In this document: positions 33,116 through 42,502 of the stretch, one piece after another | Layout: each line of letters opens with the position of its first letter | Position numbering within the stretch: position 1 is the first letter of the stretch | Assembly: GCF_018728565.1 (NCBI RefSeq) | Contig: NZ_JACSOI010000001.1 | Coordinates: 620,001-684,000, forward strand | Length of the DNA: 64,000 nucleotides | Origin: Zobellia russellii | GTDB lineage: Bacteria; Bacteroidota; Bacteroidia; Flavobacteriales; Flavobacteriaceae | Direction of reading: 5' to 3' | Notes under the pieces: generated by a model | The model's input: only the letters and a program-made list of their open reading frames with translations | Told to the model about the DNA's origin: nothing | Databases searched by the model: none | Made by a program: the position numbers and the translations under genes

Positions 33116-34714
33116 CTACACTTGATTACCGAAAGTTACGGTAAAATGGGTTCCGCTGTCACTGGAATCATAACTAAATTCCGCAGAAATTTGGCGGCAT
33201 AGGGCCTTTATGATATCAAAACCTATTCCTTCTGCATTTTCAACGGAAAAATCCTCGGGAAGCCCTTTGCCATTGTCCTTAATTGAGAATGCGGCCATGC
33301 CGTTATCCAATATATCTACATCTATGATAAGCTCATTGTATTTAGTCGTATCCGGATAGGCGTGCTTTACTGCGTTGGTTACCAATTCCGATATAATTAG
33401 GGCAAGTGGTACCGCCCTATCAAGATCTATGGATATTTCTGGGCAGTTTATTTTATAGGTGAAAGTTGGGGATATCTTGTTTTGATACTCCATTAAATCC
33501 TTTAGATATTCATGTAGGTTTACTGCTTTTGAGTCTTTGTCCTGATAAATTTTTTGATGGGTAAGAGCAATGGCGGATATTCTGGCCTGGCTATCCTGCA
33601 ACGCAGTAATAGCTTCTTTACTGACCAATTTTCGCTTTTGCATATTGATGAGACTAGACGTAATTTGAAGGTTGTTCTTTACCCGGTGATGGATTTCCCT
33701 GAGCAAATTTTCCTTCTGTTTGTTAGATTCCTCTAGTTCTGCCGTTCGTAAAAGAACACGGGCCTCTAAACGGTCATTATGATTGTCTCTTCTGCGGGCT
33801 AGGTGGGTTAACAAAAATGTGGTGGCCAACCCTAAAAGCAATACCACATAGGATTCAAAAATATGAGGAAAGGACAGATACTCGTCTTTTGGTACAAAAT
33901 GTACTCGCCATTTGCTATCTACGGCCCTTATGGTTTTTTCAATGGCAGTTTTGTAGTTAAAGTCACTTTCATCTACATTATTGAATAAAAGTGCATTGCC
34001 CGTATACTCATGAATGCACATGTTCAATACCTTAACTTCGGATTTTAGGGTTTCCGAAATAAGCTTGTCCATACGGTAGGCTCCAAGGACAACGCCTTTG
34101 TTTTCTCCCGTTTTACGGTCATTAACCGCTTTTAATGCTAGGATACCCTTGTCGTAATCACTATCTGCAATTAGGGTTATAGGGCCTGAGATTGCAGGTT
34201 TATTGCTTTTGATGGATCTTAAAACGGCATCTCGTTTAGTACTGTCCGCATAAAGATTGTAACCCAGTACTTTTTTAAATGGGGCTAAGGGATTGAGTAC
34301 TCTAACGGGGTAATAGACGTCTCGTGTCTTAGAAGGAACTAAGTTGCTTTCCAGGTCAACCTCATTTATTTTAGTGAATTTCTCAAATTTGCTCTTCTCG
34401 GAGTCTGTAATTTTAGGGGACCAAGCAAGTGCTTTTATCCCATTAAGTTCTTTTAAAAACGGATTTGTAAAACGTTCAAAAAGATGCTGGGGTATAAAAC
34501 TTTTGTTCTCATAGAAAAAGGCCATTGACTCAACTACTAAGTTGACCTTATTAAGTTCGTCCTCTAATTTTATTACTGATTTGGTGACTGCGTTATCTAT
34601 AGCTGCCTTATTTCTTAGCAGGTACCTGTTGTTAATGGAAAAGAAAATGAACAGGGATAAACTAATTCCTGTTAGCAGTATTGCCAAGTATTTTAGAATC
34701 TGTGATTTGGTCAT
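33116..34714 (-). CDS. CHASE-domain sensor histidine kinase (HisKA_2 type)
   Basis: A 532-residue inner-membrane kinase: transmembrane helix about 9-27, periplasmic CHASE sensor about 50-280 (DVYYPVRVLNPLAPFKKVLG; GVVLGAYRMDKLI), helix about 288-306, a coiled linker, the HisKA_2 phosphoacceptor segment with H342 (REIHHRVKNNLQITSS), and a HATPase_c domain (ELVTNAVKHA, DNGKGLPEDF). CHASE domains sense small molecules such as cytokinin-like compounds or peptides, so the signal is external. No response regulator is encoded beside it, so it is an orphan. Its neighbours suggest nothing firm about its regulon. Confidence 0.92.
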   Translation of the reverse strand: MTKSQILKYLAILLTGISLSLFIFFSINNRYLLRNKAAIDNAVTKSVIKLEDELNKVNLVVESMAFFYENKSFIPQHLFERFTNPFLKELNGIKALAWSPKITDSEKSKFEKFTKINEVDLESNLVPSKTRDVYYPVRVLNPLAPFKKVLGYNLYADSTKRDAVLRSIKSNKPAISGPITLIADSDYDKGILALKAVNDRKTGENKGVVLGAYRMDKLISETLKSEVKVLNMCIHEYTGNALLFNNVDESDFNYKTAIEKTIRAVDSKWRVHFVPKDEYLSFPHIFESYVVLLLGLATTFLLTHLARRRDNHNDRLEARVLLRTAELEESNKQKENLLREIHHRVKNNLQITSSLINMQKRKLVSKEAITALQDSQARISAIALTHQKIYQDKDSKAVNLHEYLKDLMEYQNKISPTFTYKINCPEISIDLDRAVPLALIISELVTNAVKHAYPDTTKYNELIIDVDILDNGMAAFSIKDNGKGLPEDFSVENAEGIGFDIIKALCRQISAEFSYDSSDSGTHFTVTFGNQV

Positions 34715-34808
34715 AAGAGGTTGGTGTGGGGACTCCTAAAAAAAAACTGGCTATGCCGGTGATACTTCCAAAGAACGGTAATTTTTCGTTTTATATAGGA
34801 ATTATTTT

Positions 34809-35348
34809 TTAACTGTTGCTAACAAATCTGGCATCAACAGGCATAACCGTACCGCAATTGTCGCATGTACGTAAATCTTCCGAACCATAAAAATGTTTGA
34901 AATGCTTTAAAAAATCTATTTCAATATCATTTAAGGTAAAGTAAGCTTCGTAAAGTTTATGATTGCAATTATCGCAAAACCATAGTAAGCCGTCATCAAC
35001 GTTCATGTCGGCCCTCTTTCGTTCAATAACCAGTCCTATACTGCCTTCATGCCTAACAGGGGAGTGTGGTATTTTGGCAGGATGCAGATACATATCGCCC
35101 GGTCCTAGCGTCATTGTTTTCTTTTTTCCCTCCTCTTGTATATGAACTTCTATATTCCCTTCTAGTTGATAGAAAAGTTCTTCGGTTTCATTGTAATGGT
35201 AATCTTTTCTGGCATTTGGGCCTGCAACCACCATAACTATGTAGTCTCCGGCATCTTTGTAGAGGTTTTTGTTACCTACGGGAGGTTTAAGGGTGTGCCT
35301 ATTTTCTTCTATCCAACGGTTTAGATTAAAAGGAGCTTTTACGGACAT
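34809..35348 (-). CDS. 3-hydroxyanthranilate 3,4-dioxygenase
   Basis: Non-haem iron extradiol dioxygenase of the cupin fold, opening 3-hydroxyanthranilate on the kynurenine route to quinolinate and NAD. From the ATG at 35348 it is 179 residues. Catalytic iron ligands are H51, E57 and H95, with substrate-contact R47, R99 and E110. The C-terminal rubredoxin-like iron site of bacterial enzymes is complete (C125-x-x-C128, C162-x-x-C165). Length and residue numbering match the well-studied Cupriavidus enzyme. An in-frame ATG 33 bases upstream lies in the 5' hairpin and is unlikely. The leader contains a perfect 14-bp hairpin. Confidence 0.95.
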   Translation of the reverse strand: MSVKAPFNLNRWIEENRHTLKPPVGNKNLYKDAGDYIVMVVAGPNARKDYHYNETEELFYQLEGNIEVHIQEEGKKKTMTLGPGDMYLHPAKIPHSPVRHEGSIGLVIERKRADMNVDDGLLWFCDNCNHKLYEAYFTLNDIEIDFLKHFKHFYGSEDLRTCDNCGTVMPVDARFVSNS

Positions 35349-35370
35349 TTTTTTGACATTTACAGCCAAA

Positions 35371-35404
35371 TCCTTTTGCACGTGTTTTTACACGTGCAAA
35401 AGGA
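35371..35404 (-). promoter_or_regulatory. Perfect hairpin in the leader of the 3-hydroxyanthranilate dioxygenase gene
   Basis: TCCTTTTGCACGTG (35371-35384) pairs with CACGTGCAAAAGGA (35391-35404), 14 bp without mismatch around a 6-base TTTTTA loop. It ends 22 bases before the ATG at 35348, and a candidate -7 element (TAAATTTG on the minus strand, 35420-35427) sits upstream, so the hairpin would be transcribed in the 5' untranslated region. No U-tract follows in either direction, so it is not a typical terminator. It could be an operator (each arm carries CACGTG), an RNA switch or an mRNA stabiliser. Confidence 0.7.
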
Positions 35405-35419
35405 GCGGCCATTTCATCT

Positions 35420-35427
35420 CAAATTTA
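35420..35427 (-). promoter_or_regulatory. Candidate -7 element of the dioxygenase gene
   Basis: TAAATTTG on the minus strand matches the Bacteroidota consensus TAnnTTTG. Transcription would start near 35413, about 65 bases before the ATG at 35348 and just ahead of the hairpin. No clear -33 TTG was seen. Confidence 0.35.
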
Positions 35428-35489
35428 TGAAAAAGTATGCTGTATTACTAGTACGTAGATGTAGATAGTGGACTTTAACGTTTAAAAAA

Positions 35490-35966
35490 TTAACGGAAAA
35501 ATATTTGGGTAAAATATAGTTTTCCATTGGCATCCTTCTTAACGCTCACTGCGGTGTGCGTAAATTCATCCTCCATAGTTTTTTTATGGCTAGAACTGTT
35601 TAACCACCCTTTTAGCGCTTCGGAGGCCGTGGTGTAATCTTTGGCAACGTTCTCGGCAACGTATTCCGCAGCCTCTTCTGAAGATATCTCAGAGGCACGT
35701 GAACTAAAATTGTCATGGTTCAGGCCTCCTTTGGCAATCATATAGTCTGTGTGTTTATTGGCATGTTCGTATGCCACAGAGCTAAATTCCAGTGAGTTTC
35801 TTCCAATGGAAAGCCGGTGTCCGTTAACGGCTTCAAGAAGTTCTTTTTCTACAGTTTCGGCGTTCTCGGTCTCGATAATACTTGTGGATTCCACGGACTC
35901 TTTACTGCAAGAGGCCAAAGTACATACAAATAAAACGAGGGCCACATAGTGCATTCTCATTTTCAT
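35490..35966 (-). CDS. CAP-domain (SCP/PR1) lipoprotein
   Basis: A 158-residue lipoprotein: signal peptide with lipobox LASC and modified cysteine C20, then an SCP-like CAP domain. Typical CAP features are LEAVNGHRLSIGRNSLEFSS at the start, HANKHTDYM, GLNHDNFSSRA and a C-terminal GWLNSSSHKKTMEDEFTHTA. CAP proteins are secreted and of varied, mostly unknown function in bacteria. The start is either M1 or M3/M5 of the basic MKMRMHYV; all give the same mature protein. It is separated from both neighbours and no promoter motif was seen. Confidence 0.88.
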   Translation of the reverse strand: MKMRMHYVALVLFVCTLASCSKESVESTSIIETENAETVEKELLEAVNGHRLSIGRNSLEFSSVAYEHANKHTDYMIAKGGLNHDNFSSRASEISSEEAAEYVAENVAKDYTTASEALKGWLNSSSHKKTMEDEFTHTAVSVKKDANGKLYFTQIFFR

Positions 35967-36316
35967 ACAAAGTTCTATTTGTAAGTAGGCGCGTTCTTTA
36001 AAAAGTAGGAGAGAAGAGTGGGGTGTTCTCGTGTTCTATAGAACGATAAGGGGGATATGTTCTGAGGCGAATATCTAAAATAATATGATTAGTTTCCTCT
36101 ATAATTTTCACTTTTCGATGAAATACACCTTTCTAATAAGTTATTGTAAGTCAAACCGCACGTTGGCCTTGCATATCTATTTTATTGCTCGCATCCAACA
36201 ATAACAAATCTATTTCGTTTCTACTGTAAACAGGGTTTTTAAGAATACCGTGATTCAATGAAAACCGTGATGTATTCTGTTTTTTAACCGCTATTTTTGT
36301 GTAAAACAATCTTTCT
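35967..36316. other. Intergenic region before the alpha-2-macroglobulin gene
   Basis: A 350-base divergent gap between the CAP lipoprotein (minus) and the macroglobulin gene (plus). Apart from a candidate -7 element at 36292-36299 it shows no ORF with support, no hairpin of note and no repeat. Confidence 0.5.
36292..36299 (+). promoter_or_regulatory. Candidate -7 element of the alpha-2-macroglobulin gene
   Basis: TATTTTTG matches TAnnTTTG and lies 17 bases before the ATG at 36317, giving a very short leader. The -33 region is not obvious. Confidence 0.4.
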
Positions 36317-39300
36317 ATGAAGGTCAGTTCATTTTTTCGTATTCTGTTGCTTTTTGCTTTTTTATCGGCATGTAATTCTAAAGGAGAGAGTGCGGCCAAG
36401 CGAGCGGATAACTTGAATCGTTTTCAGGATTACGTAGGTCAGGTCTCGCACGGAATTATCTCTGCTCAGAGCAGTGTAAGAGTAGTTTTGAACGCACCTG
36501 TAGACGGGTGGAATGCCGGAGATGAGCTAACCGAGAATCTTTTTAAAGTATCGCCCAAAGTAAAAGGCAAGGTAGTAGCTCTAGATAATCGTACAATCGC
36601 ATTTGTTCCCCAAAACGGTTTTGACCAGAATAAGGAGTACCGTTTCACCCTTCATTTAGATGATATTATAAGTGAACTGCCCAATGATCTGCACACCTTA
36701 ACTTTTAGTGTAAAAACGTTGGAGCAGCAGTTTAACATTTACACCAACGCGCTTCAATCCTATTCCAAAGAGCTACAATACATAACGGGACAGTTACGAA
36801 TGGCAGATGTTTTTCCTCTAGAGAAGGCAAAACAATTGGTTTCAGCCACGCACAATGGCAAGGCAGTTCAAATTAGTTTTGATGCCGGAACGGAAAAGGG
36901 GACTCAATTTTCTTTTAGAATAGATAGTATCCAGAGGTCTGCGGAAGACTCTAAATTGGAAGTATCATGGAACGGAAGCCCGTTTAAGATAGAAAGTAAC
37001 GGCACCGAGAATATAACTATTCCCGGCAAAAATAATTTTACGGTTTTGGATGCCACGGTAGAAACAGGTGAAAACGCATTGGTATCCGTTAATTTTTCGG
37101 ACCCTATTAAGAAAGGACAGAATTTTAAGGGTTTGGTGGTGCTGGAACAAGATGATAATCTTAAATATACCGTAGATGGGAATACGTTAAAGGTATATCC
37201 TTCAAAAGATATAGAAGGTACGGTTACATTACAAGTCTACGAGGGCATACAAAGTACGGACGGCAATAAGTTGAAAACCAAATTTACGGAGCGGGTTGCT
37301 TATGAAAGGTTAAAACCACAGGTAAGGTTACTTTCCAACGGGGCAATTTTGCCCTCCTCCAGTAATCTAAAAATCAATTTTGAAGCAGTAAGCTTGGCGT
37401 CGGTAAGGGTTTCGGTATTCAAGATTTATGAAAACAATATCCTGCAATTTTTGCAAAACAACAATCTTAGCGGACAGGGAAATTTACTGGCCGTTGCAAG
37501 ACCTATTGCCCGGAAGAAAATTACATTGGATAATGTTTCCAATTCTAGTGGAAAATGGTCTGCACATGCACTTGATCTTAAGAGTTTAATTACACCAGAT
37601 GCCGGTGCTATGTATAGGGTAGAACTGGATTTTGGTCCAGAAGACAGTGCTTATAAGTGTGAGGATTCCAATTTTGGGTCTTTAATAGAGGACGAAGCTA
37701 ATTTTGATGAGGAAAATGAGAATAGTTCTTGGGACAATGTAGAGAACTATTATTACGACGATTACTATTATAACTATAATTGGAACGAAAGGGAAAACCC
37801 TTGTGACCAATCCTACTATTACGATAAAAAAGTAGGGATGAATATTTTGGCTTCCGATTTGGGCGTAACCATAAAGAAGGGAATCAATAAAAGTTACTTC
37901 GTTGCCGTAACCGATATTTTAAATACCAAGCCAGTAGCCGGAGCTAAGGTTACGTTTTATAATTACCAACAGCAAATTTTGGGGCATGTGGTTACGGATG
38001 CTGAGGGTATGTCCGTTTTTGATGCTGAAAACCAAGCCTATTTTGCAATTGTTGAAAGCAACGGTCAAAAAACGTATGTAAAATTAAATGACGGTAATGC
38101 GCTTTCCGTCAGTAAGTTTAAGGTGTCCGGTGTGCAACTTCAAAAAGGGCTTAAAGGATTTATTTTTGGGGAACGAGGTGTTTGGCGCCCGGGAGACAAG
38201 ATTTTCCTTTCTTTTATGTTGAATGACAATGCACATGAATTACCGGAGAACCATCCTGTAAAATTAGAACTGTTAGACCCTTACAATAAAGTGGTGCACC
38301 GTGAGATAAGAACAAACGGACTCAACAATTTTTATCAATTTAATCTAAGTACGGATGAAAATGCGCCTACCGGAAATTGGTTGGCAAAAGTCTCCGTTGG
38401 TGGGGCTACGTTTACTAAATCTCTTAAAATTGAAACTATCAAACCCAATAGGTTAAAAATTAAAACGGAGTTTGATGAAGAAATTCTAAATGCCACCCAA
38501 CCCATTTCTGGGGATATGGAGGTAAAGTGGTTGCATGGTGCTATCGCAAAAAACTTAAAAGCGGATATTACGGCAAAATTCAATGCATCAATTACGGAGT
38601 TCGATAAATTTCCGAGTTATATTTTTGATGACCCCACTCGTAATTTTTCGGCGGAAGACCAAGTGGTTTTTGATGGAAAAATAGATGCCGGGGGAAAGGC
38701 GCATTTTAGAATGAACCCTCAACTTACAAGTAAGGCACCAGGCATGTTAAAAGCTGCTTTTATCACTAAGGTTTACGAAAACGGAGGTGATTTTAGTACG
38801 GATGTTTTTACTAAAACGTATTCGCCCTATAACACCTATGTAGGGCTCACAATTCCTAAAGGTGACAAGAACAGGGGAATGCTTTTGACCGATACCCCAC
38901 ATACTTTTGATGTGGTTACTGTGGACGAAAAAGGGAACCCAAAGGCTACTAAAAATTTAAACGTAACCATTCATAAAGTCAGCTGGAGGTGGTGGTGGGA
39001 TACTTCTGCGGATAATTTGTCTAATTATAGCAGTAGTCAGTATCATGAAAAGGTTTTTGAAAAAACAATAAGTACCAATGCCAACGGTAAAGCTAATTTT
39101 GAATTTGAATTAAAGTATCCTGAGTGGGGTAGGTATTTGGTACGTGTAGAAGACCCGAATGGAGGGCACTCCTCAGCCAAAACAATGTATATAGATTGGC
39201 CAGGATGGGCCGGAAAATCCCGAAAAACGGATCCTTCTGCGGCAACTATGTTGGTGTTCTCTACAGATAAGGAAACCTATAAGGTAGGCGAAACCGCTAC

Positions 39301-41833
39301 GGTTACATTTCCTAGTTCTTTGGGAAGTCGTGCTTTGGTCACGGTAGAGAACGGTACGGAAGTTTTGGAAACTCTTTGGGTAGATACGGCCAAGGGCGAT
39401 ACAAAATTTGAGCTTTCCATGAAAGAACTGTATGCACCCAATGTATTTGTCCATATTTCTTTATTGCAACCCCATGCCACAACTTTGAATGATAATCCTA
39501 TACGGTTATACGGTATTGTTCCTGTTTCTGTAGAAAATCCGCAGACTAAAATTTCACCTGTTATTGCCATGCCTAACGTATTACGGCCAGAAGAGACCAT
39601 AACGGTTAAAGTGGGTGAAAAAAATAAAAAGGCAATGACGTACAGTATTGCCATTGTAGATGAAGGGTTGTTGGATTTAACACGTTTTAAAACCCCAAAT
39701 CCTTGGGATACCTTTTACGCCCACGAAGCACTTGGCGTTAAAACTTGGGATGTTTTTGATGAGGTTATTGGAGCATTTGGAGGTAAGGTAAATCAAGTAT
39801 TCGCTATTGGCGGTGATGGCGAACTAGCAGGCGCAAAAAACAAAAAAGCCAATCGTTTTGAACCCATGGTAGTCCACCTAGGTCCTTTTACCCTAAAAGA
39901 AGGGGAGACCAAGAACCATGAGGTCAAGATTCCAAAATATGTTGGTTCTGTACGCACTATGGTCGTGGCGGGTAATGCAGAAACAGGAGCTTATGGTATG
40001 GCAGAAGAAACCACGCCCGTGCGCAAACCGCTAATGGTATTGGCTTCGTTGCCTAGAAAAATTACACCGGGAGAAACGGTAACCCTTCCTGTTACGGTCT
40101 TTGCCATGGAAAAGAAGGTGAAAAATGTAACGTTGAAATTAATGTCGGACCCATCTTTCACCATTGCCGGTGTTGCCACTCAAACAGTCACTTTTAGTCA
40201 GCCTGATGAGAAAATGGCCTATTTTAAACTACAAGTGGCCGATTTTAAAGGTATAGGAAAAGTTGTGGTTGAAGCCTCTGGTAACGGGGAGACCGCTTCT
40301 TTTGAAATTCCTATTGATGTGCTGAATCCTAATCCGGTTACATCAGAAGTGCAAAAAATAATCTTGGAGCCTAATTCTGCACAGACCATAAACTTGGAGA
40401 CTTTTGGTGTTACGGGAAGCAATAAGGCAGAAATTGAGTTTTCTACTTTACCTGCCATGAACTTTAACGGTCGTATGCAGAACCTCATTAGGTACCCTCA
40501 TGGTTGCTTAGAACAGACCACCTCTGCCGCATTTCCGCAATTGTATCTTTCGGATATTTTTGATTTAGATGGAAATAGAAAAAAGAACATACAGCAGAAT
40601 TTAGTACGTGCCATTAAACTTTTGGGAGGTTATCAAAATGCTACTGGAGGGTTCTCGTATTGGCCCGGTCAGAACTATTCTAATGATTGGGGTACTTCAT
40701 ACGCCGGACACTTTTTGCTGGAGGCCGAAAAGAAAGGATATGTCCTGCCCATTGGTTTTAAATCTAGTTGGATAAAATATCAGCAAAACAGTTCAAAACA
40801 ATGGCGTTCGGGAAGTAATAGTTCGGATTTGGCGCAAGCTTACCGTTTATTCACCTTAGCATTATCGGGCAATGCAGACGTATCCAGTATGAACCGGTTG
40901 CGGGAAACAAGTGGCTTGTCCAATGAGGCTAAATTTAGGTTGGCCGCTAGTTATGCTCTAATTGGTCAGGATAATGTGGCTAAATCTATTTTGAGTAAGG
41001 CTTCATTGAATTTTGAAAGCTCTACTAATGAATATACCTATGGTTCTTCGGATAGGGATAGAGCCATGGCCTTGGAGTCCTATATCTTGGTAAAAGATAA
41101 AAATAAAGCCCAAGACTTGGCCAAAACTATAGCTGGGCGTATTTCCGAACCTAGATGGTTAAGCACACAGACTACGGCCTATAGTCTTATTGCCATGGCC
41201 AAATTCGCTGATCTTGTTGGGGGTAAGGGTATAAAAGCAACGCTAACGGTAAATGGTAAGGGCAAAAATGTAGAAACAGCAAAGACTTTGGCTACTCATG
41301 AGATCGCCATTAAAAACGGGACAAATATATTAGAATTGAAAAATACAGAGGGCAATACATTGTTCGTTACCATTGTTAATCAGGGAATTTTACCCGTAGG
41401 TAAAGAGAAAACCATACAGCAAAATCTGGTGGCAAACCTAAGGTTTAAGGGCAGGGATGGCTCCATACTTAATGTAGCACAAATGCAGCAAGGAACGGAT
41501 TTTGTTGCCGAGGTAACTTTAACGAATACTACGGACAAGGCAATTAAGAATGTGGCTTTAACAGAGATTTTCCCGAGTGGATGGGAGATAGTGAACACCC
41601 GATTTACCGATTTTGGGGAATTTGCGGATAACCAAGTAACATACACCGATATTCGTGATGACCGAAGCAACTTTTATTTTGATATGAAGAAGAACGAAGA
41701 AAAAACATTCAGGGTATTGTTGAATGCTTCGTATTTAGGGAGATATTATTTGCCCGGCATCCAAGCGGAAGCTATGTATAATAATGATTATGTAGTGCGT
41801 ACACCCGGAAGATGGGTAGAGGTGGTTCAGTAG
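36317..41833 (+). CDS. Bacterial alpha-2-macroglobulin lipoprotein
   Basis: An 1838-residue periplasmic protease trap tethered by lipid at C19 (lipobox LSAC). Macroglobulin (MG) repeats fill the N-terminal part (for example KGLKGFIFGERGVWRPGDKI), then come an A2M-like core and thioester domain. The thioester motif C1397-L-E-Q1400 is intact (PHGCLEQTTSAAFPQLYL), so it can covalently trap proteases. It is longer than E. coli YfhM (about 1650). Residues about 449-505 are unusually acidic and Tyr-rich (NYYYDDYYYNYNW and flanks), an insert not usual in the family. The typical partner PBP1C is encoded 2 kb downstream, after two opposite-strand genes and two small plus-strand genes. Confidence 0.93.
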   Translation: MKVSSFFRILLLFAFLSACNSKGESAAKRADNLNRFQDYVGQVSHGIISAQSSVRVVLNAPVDGWNAGDELTENLFKVSPKVKGKVVALDNRTIAFVPQNGFDQNKEYRFTLHLDDIISELPNDLHTLTFSVKTLEQQFNIYTNALQSYSKELQYITGQLRMADVFPLEKAKQLVSATHNGKAVQISFDAGTEKGTQFSFRIDSIQRSAEDSKLEVSWNGSPFKIESNGTENITIPGKNNFTVLDATVETGENALVSVNFSDPIKKGQNFKGLVVLEQDDNLKYTVDGNTLKVYPSKDIEGTVTLQVYEGIQSTDGNKLKTKFTERVAYERLKPQVRLLSNGAILPSSSNLKINFEAVSLASVRVSVFKIYENNILQFLQNNNLSGQGNLLAVARPIARKKITLDNVSNSSGKWSAHALDLKSLITPDAGAMYRVELDFGPEDSAYKCEDSNFGSLIEDEANFDEENENSSWDNVENYYYDDYYYNYNWNERENPCDQSYYYDKKVGMNILASDLGVTIKKGINKSYFVAVTDILNTKPVAGAKVTFYNYQQQILGHVVTDAEGMSVFDAENQAYFAIVESNGQKTYVKLNDGNALSVSKFKVSGVQLQKGLKGFIFGERGVWRPGDKIFLSFMLNDNAHELPENHPVKLELLDPYNKVVHREIRTNGLNNFYQFNLSTDENAPTGNWLAKVSVGGATFTKSLKIETIKPNRLKIKTEFDEEILNATQPISGDMEVKWLHGAIAKNLKADITAKFNASITEFDKFPSYIFDDPTRNFSAEDQVVFDGKIDAGGKAHFRMNPQLTSKAPGMLKAAFITKVYENGGDFSTDVFTKTYSPYNTYVGLTIPKGDKNRGMLLTDTPHTFDVVTVDEKGNPKATKNLNVTIHKVSWRWWWDTSADNLSNYSSSQYHEKVFEKTISTNANGKANFEFELKYPEWGRYLVRVEDPNGGHSSAKTMYIDWPGWAGKSRKTDPSAATMLVFSTDKETYKVGETATVTFPSSLGSRALVTVENGTEVLETLWVDTAKGDTKFELSMKELYAPNVFVHISLLQPHATTLNDNPIRLYGIVPVSVENPQTKISPVIAMPNVLRPEETITVKVGEKNKKAMTYSIAIVDEGLLDLTRFKTPNPWDTFYAHEALGVKTWDVFDEVIGAFGGKVNQVFAIGGDGELAGAKNKKANRFEPMVVHLGPFTLKEGETKNHEVKIPKYVGSVRTMVVAGNAETGAYGMAEETTPVRKPLMVLASLPRKITPGETVTLPVTVFAMEKKVKNVTLKLMSDPSFTIAGVATQTVTFSQPDEKMAYFKLQVADFKGIGKVVVEASGNGETASFEIPIDVLNPNPVTSEVQKIILEPNSAQTINLETFGVTGSNKAEIEFSTLPAMNFNGRMQNLIRYPHGCLEQTTSAAFPQLYLSDIFDLDGNRKKNIQQNLVRAIKLLGGYQNATGGFSYWPGQNYSNDWGTSYAGHFLLEAEKKGYVLPIGFKSSWIKYQQNSSKQWRSGSNSSDLAQAYRLFTLALSGNADVSSMNRLRETSGLSNEAKFRLAASYALIGQDNVAKSILSKASLNFESSTNEYTYGSSDRDRAMALESYILVKDKNKAQDLAKTIAGRISEPRWLSTQTTAYSLIAMAKFADLVGGKGIKATLTVNGKGKNVETAKTLATHEIAIKNGTNILELKNTEGNTLFVTIVNQGILPVGKEKTIQQNLVANLRFKGRDGSILNVAQMQQGTDFVAEVTLTNTTDKAIKNVALTEIFPSGWEIVNTRFTDFGEFADNQVTYTDIRDDRSNFYFDMKKNEEKTFRVLLNASYLGRYYLPGIQAEAMYNNDYVVRTPGRWVEVVQ

Positions 41834-41854
41834 AAAACATTCTATTTATTAAAT

Positions 41855-41883
41855 AAAAAAGACCCTGTTAACAGGGTCTTTTT
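41855..41883. terminator. Bidirectional terminator between macroglobulin and lipoprotein genes
   Basis: The perfect palindrome GACCCTGTTAACAGGGTC (41861-41878) is flanked by six A on the left and five T on the right. It lies 22 bases past the macroglobulin stop codon and 25 bases past the stop of the convergent lipoprotein gene, so it can serve both strands. Confidence 0.92.
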
Positions 41884-41907
41884 CGTCTTAAAAGTAAGTA
41901 GTGTTTT

Positions 41908-42327
41908 TTATTTCTTTTTATATTTTTCTTGATATTCGCCATTGCCTTCATCAAAAGTAAGAGTCAGAATATCACCGGAAACCTTATATTTTGCAACAGT
42001 TACATCTGAATTTCCTTCAGTACCGTAATCCAGTTGAACTTTTGAGTTGAATAAATAGGACCAGGTTCCGGAGTCATGAACGCCTTCTATACAGTCGCCA
42101 CTGCTACTATCCGTACTATGAAACTCATAATCAAAAACGTTTCCGTCTTTAAAGCGCAATAGATCCATGCTTTCGCATTCATTAGTGGGTTCTTCGCCTT
42201 CATCATCTATATATGCAATAAGAGACCAAGTTCCTGCTAGGTCACCATCATCACTTGAGCTGTCTTTTTTGCATGAAGTGAAAATGCAACCTGCAGCCAA
42301 AAATAATAGTAAAATTGGTTTTTTCAT
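41908..42327 (-). CDS. Lipocalin-like lipoprotein
   Basis: A 139-residue lipoprotein. With the ATG at 42327 the signal peptide is MKKPILLLFLAAGCIFTS and the modified cysteine C19, followed by a charged Ser/Asp-rich linker and a beta-rich domain (DLAGTWSLIAYIDDEGE; HDSGTWSYLFNSKVQLDYGT; KVSGDILTLTFDEGNG) like the lipocalin-type (DUF4923/Lipocalin_4-like) proteins of Bacteroidota. Upstream ATGs at 42366 and 42390 would place odd residues before the signal. The upstream region holds a direct repeat TGGTACAT (42359-42366 and 42383-42390). Ligand unknown. Confidence 0.75.
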   Translation of the reverse strand: MKKPILLLFLAAGCIFTSCKKDSSSDDGDLAGTWSLIAYIDDEGEEPTNECESMDLLRFKDGNVFDYEFHSTDSSSGDCIEGVHDSGTWSYLFNSKVQLDYGTEGNSDVTVAKYKVSGDILTLTFDEGNGEYQEKYKKK

Positions 42328-42502
42328 TTGAATCAGATTTGGTGAAGTACTAAAACGCTGGTACATTTTAGAAATTACATGTTGGTACATGTTTTAGAGC
42401 AACTACCACTTTTAAGGGTGAAGTTTATAGCTTAACAAGCGTTTTATTCGGTAAAAAACGGCGAGTATATTTCTTTTTGCTTGAAACAAAAGAGATTAGG
42501 TG

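Noticed and set aside
36151-36399. 82-codon minus-strand ORF across the macroglobulin start
   Set aside because: Overlaps the signal peptide region of a well-supported gene and has no recognisable features.
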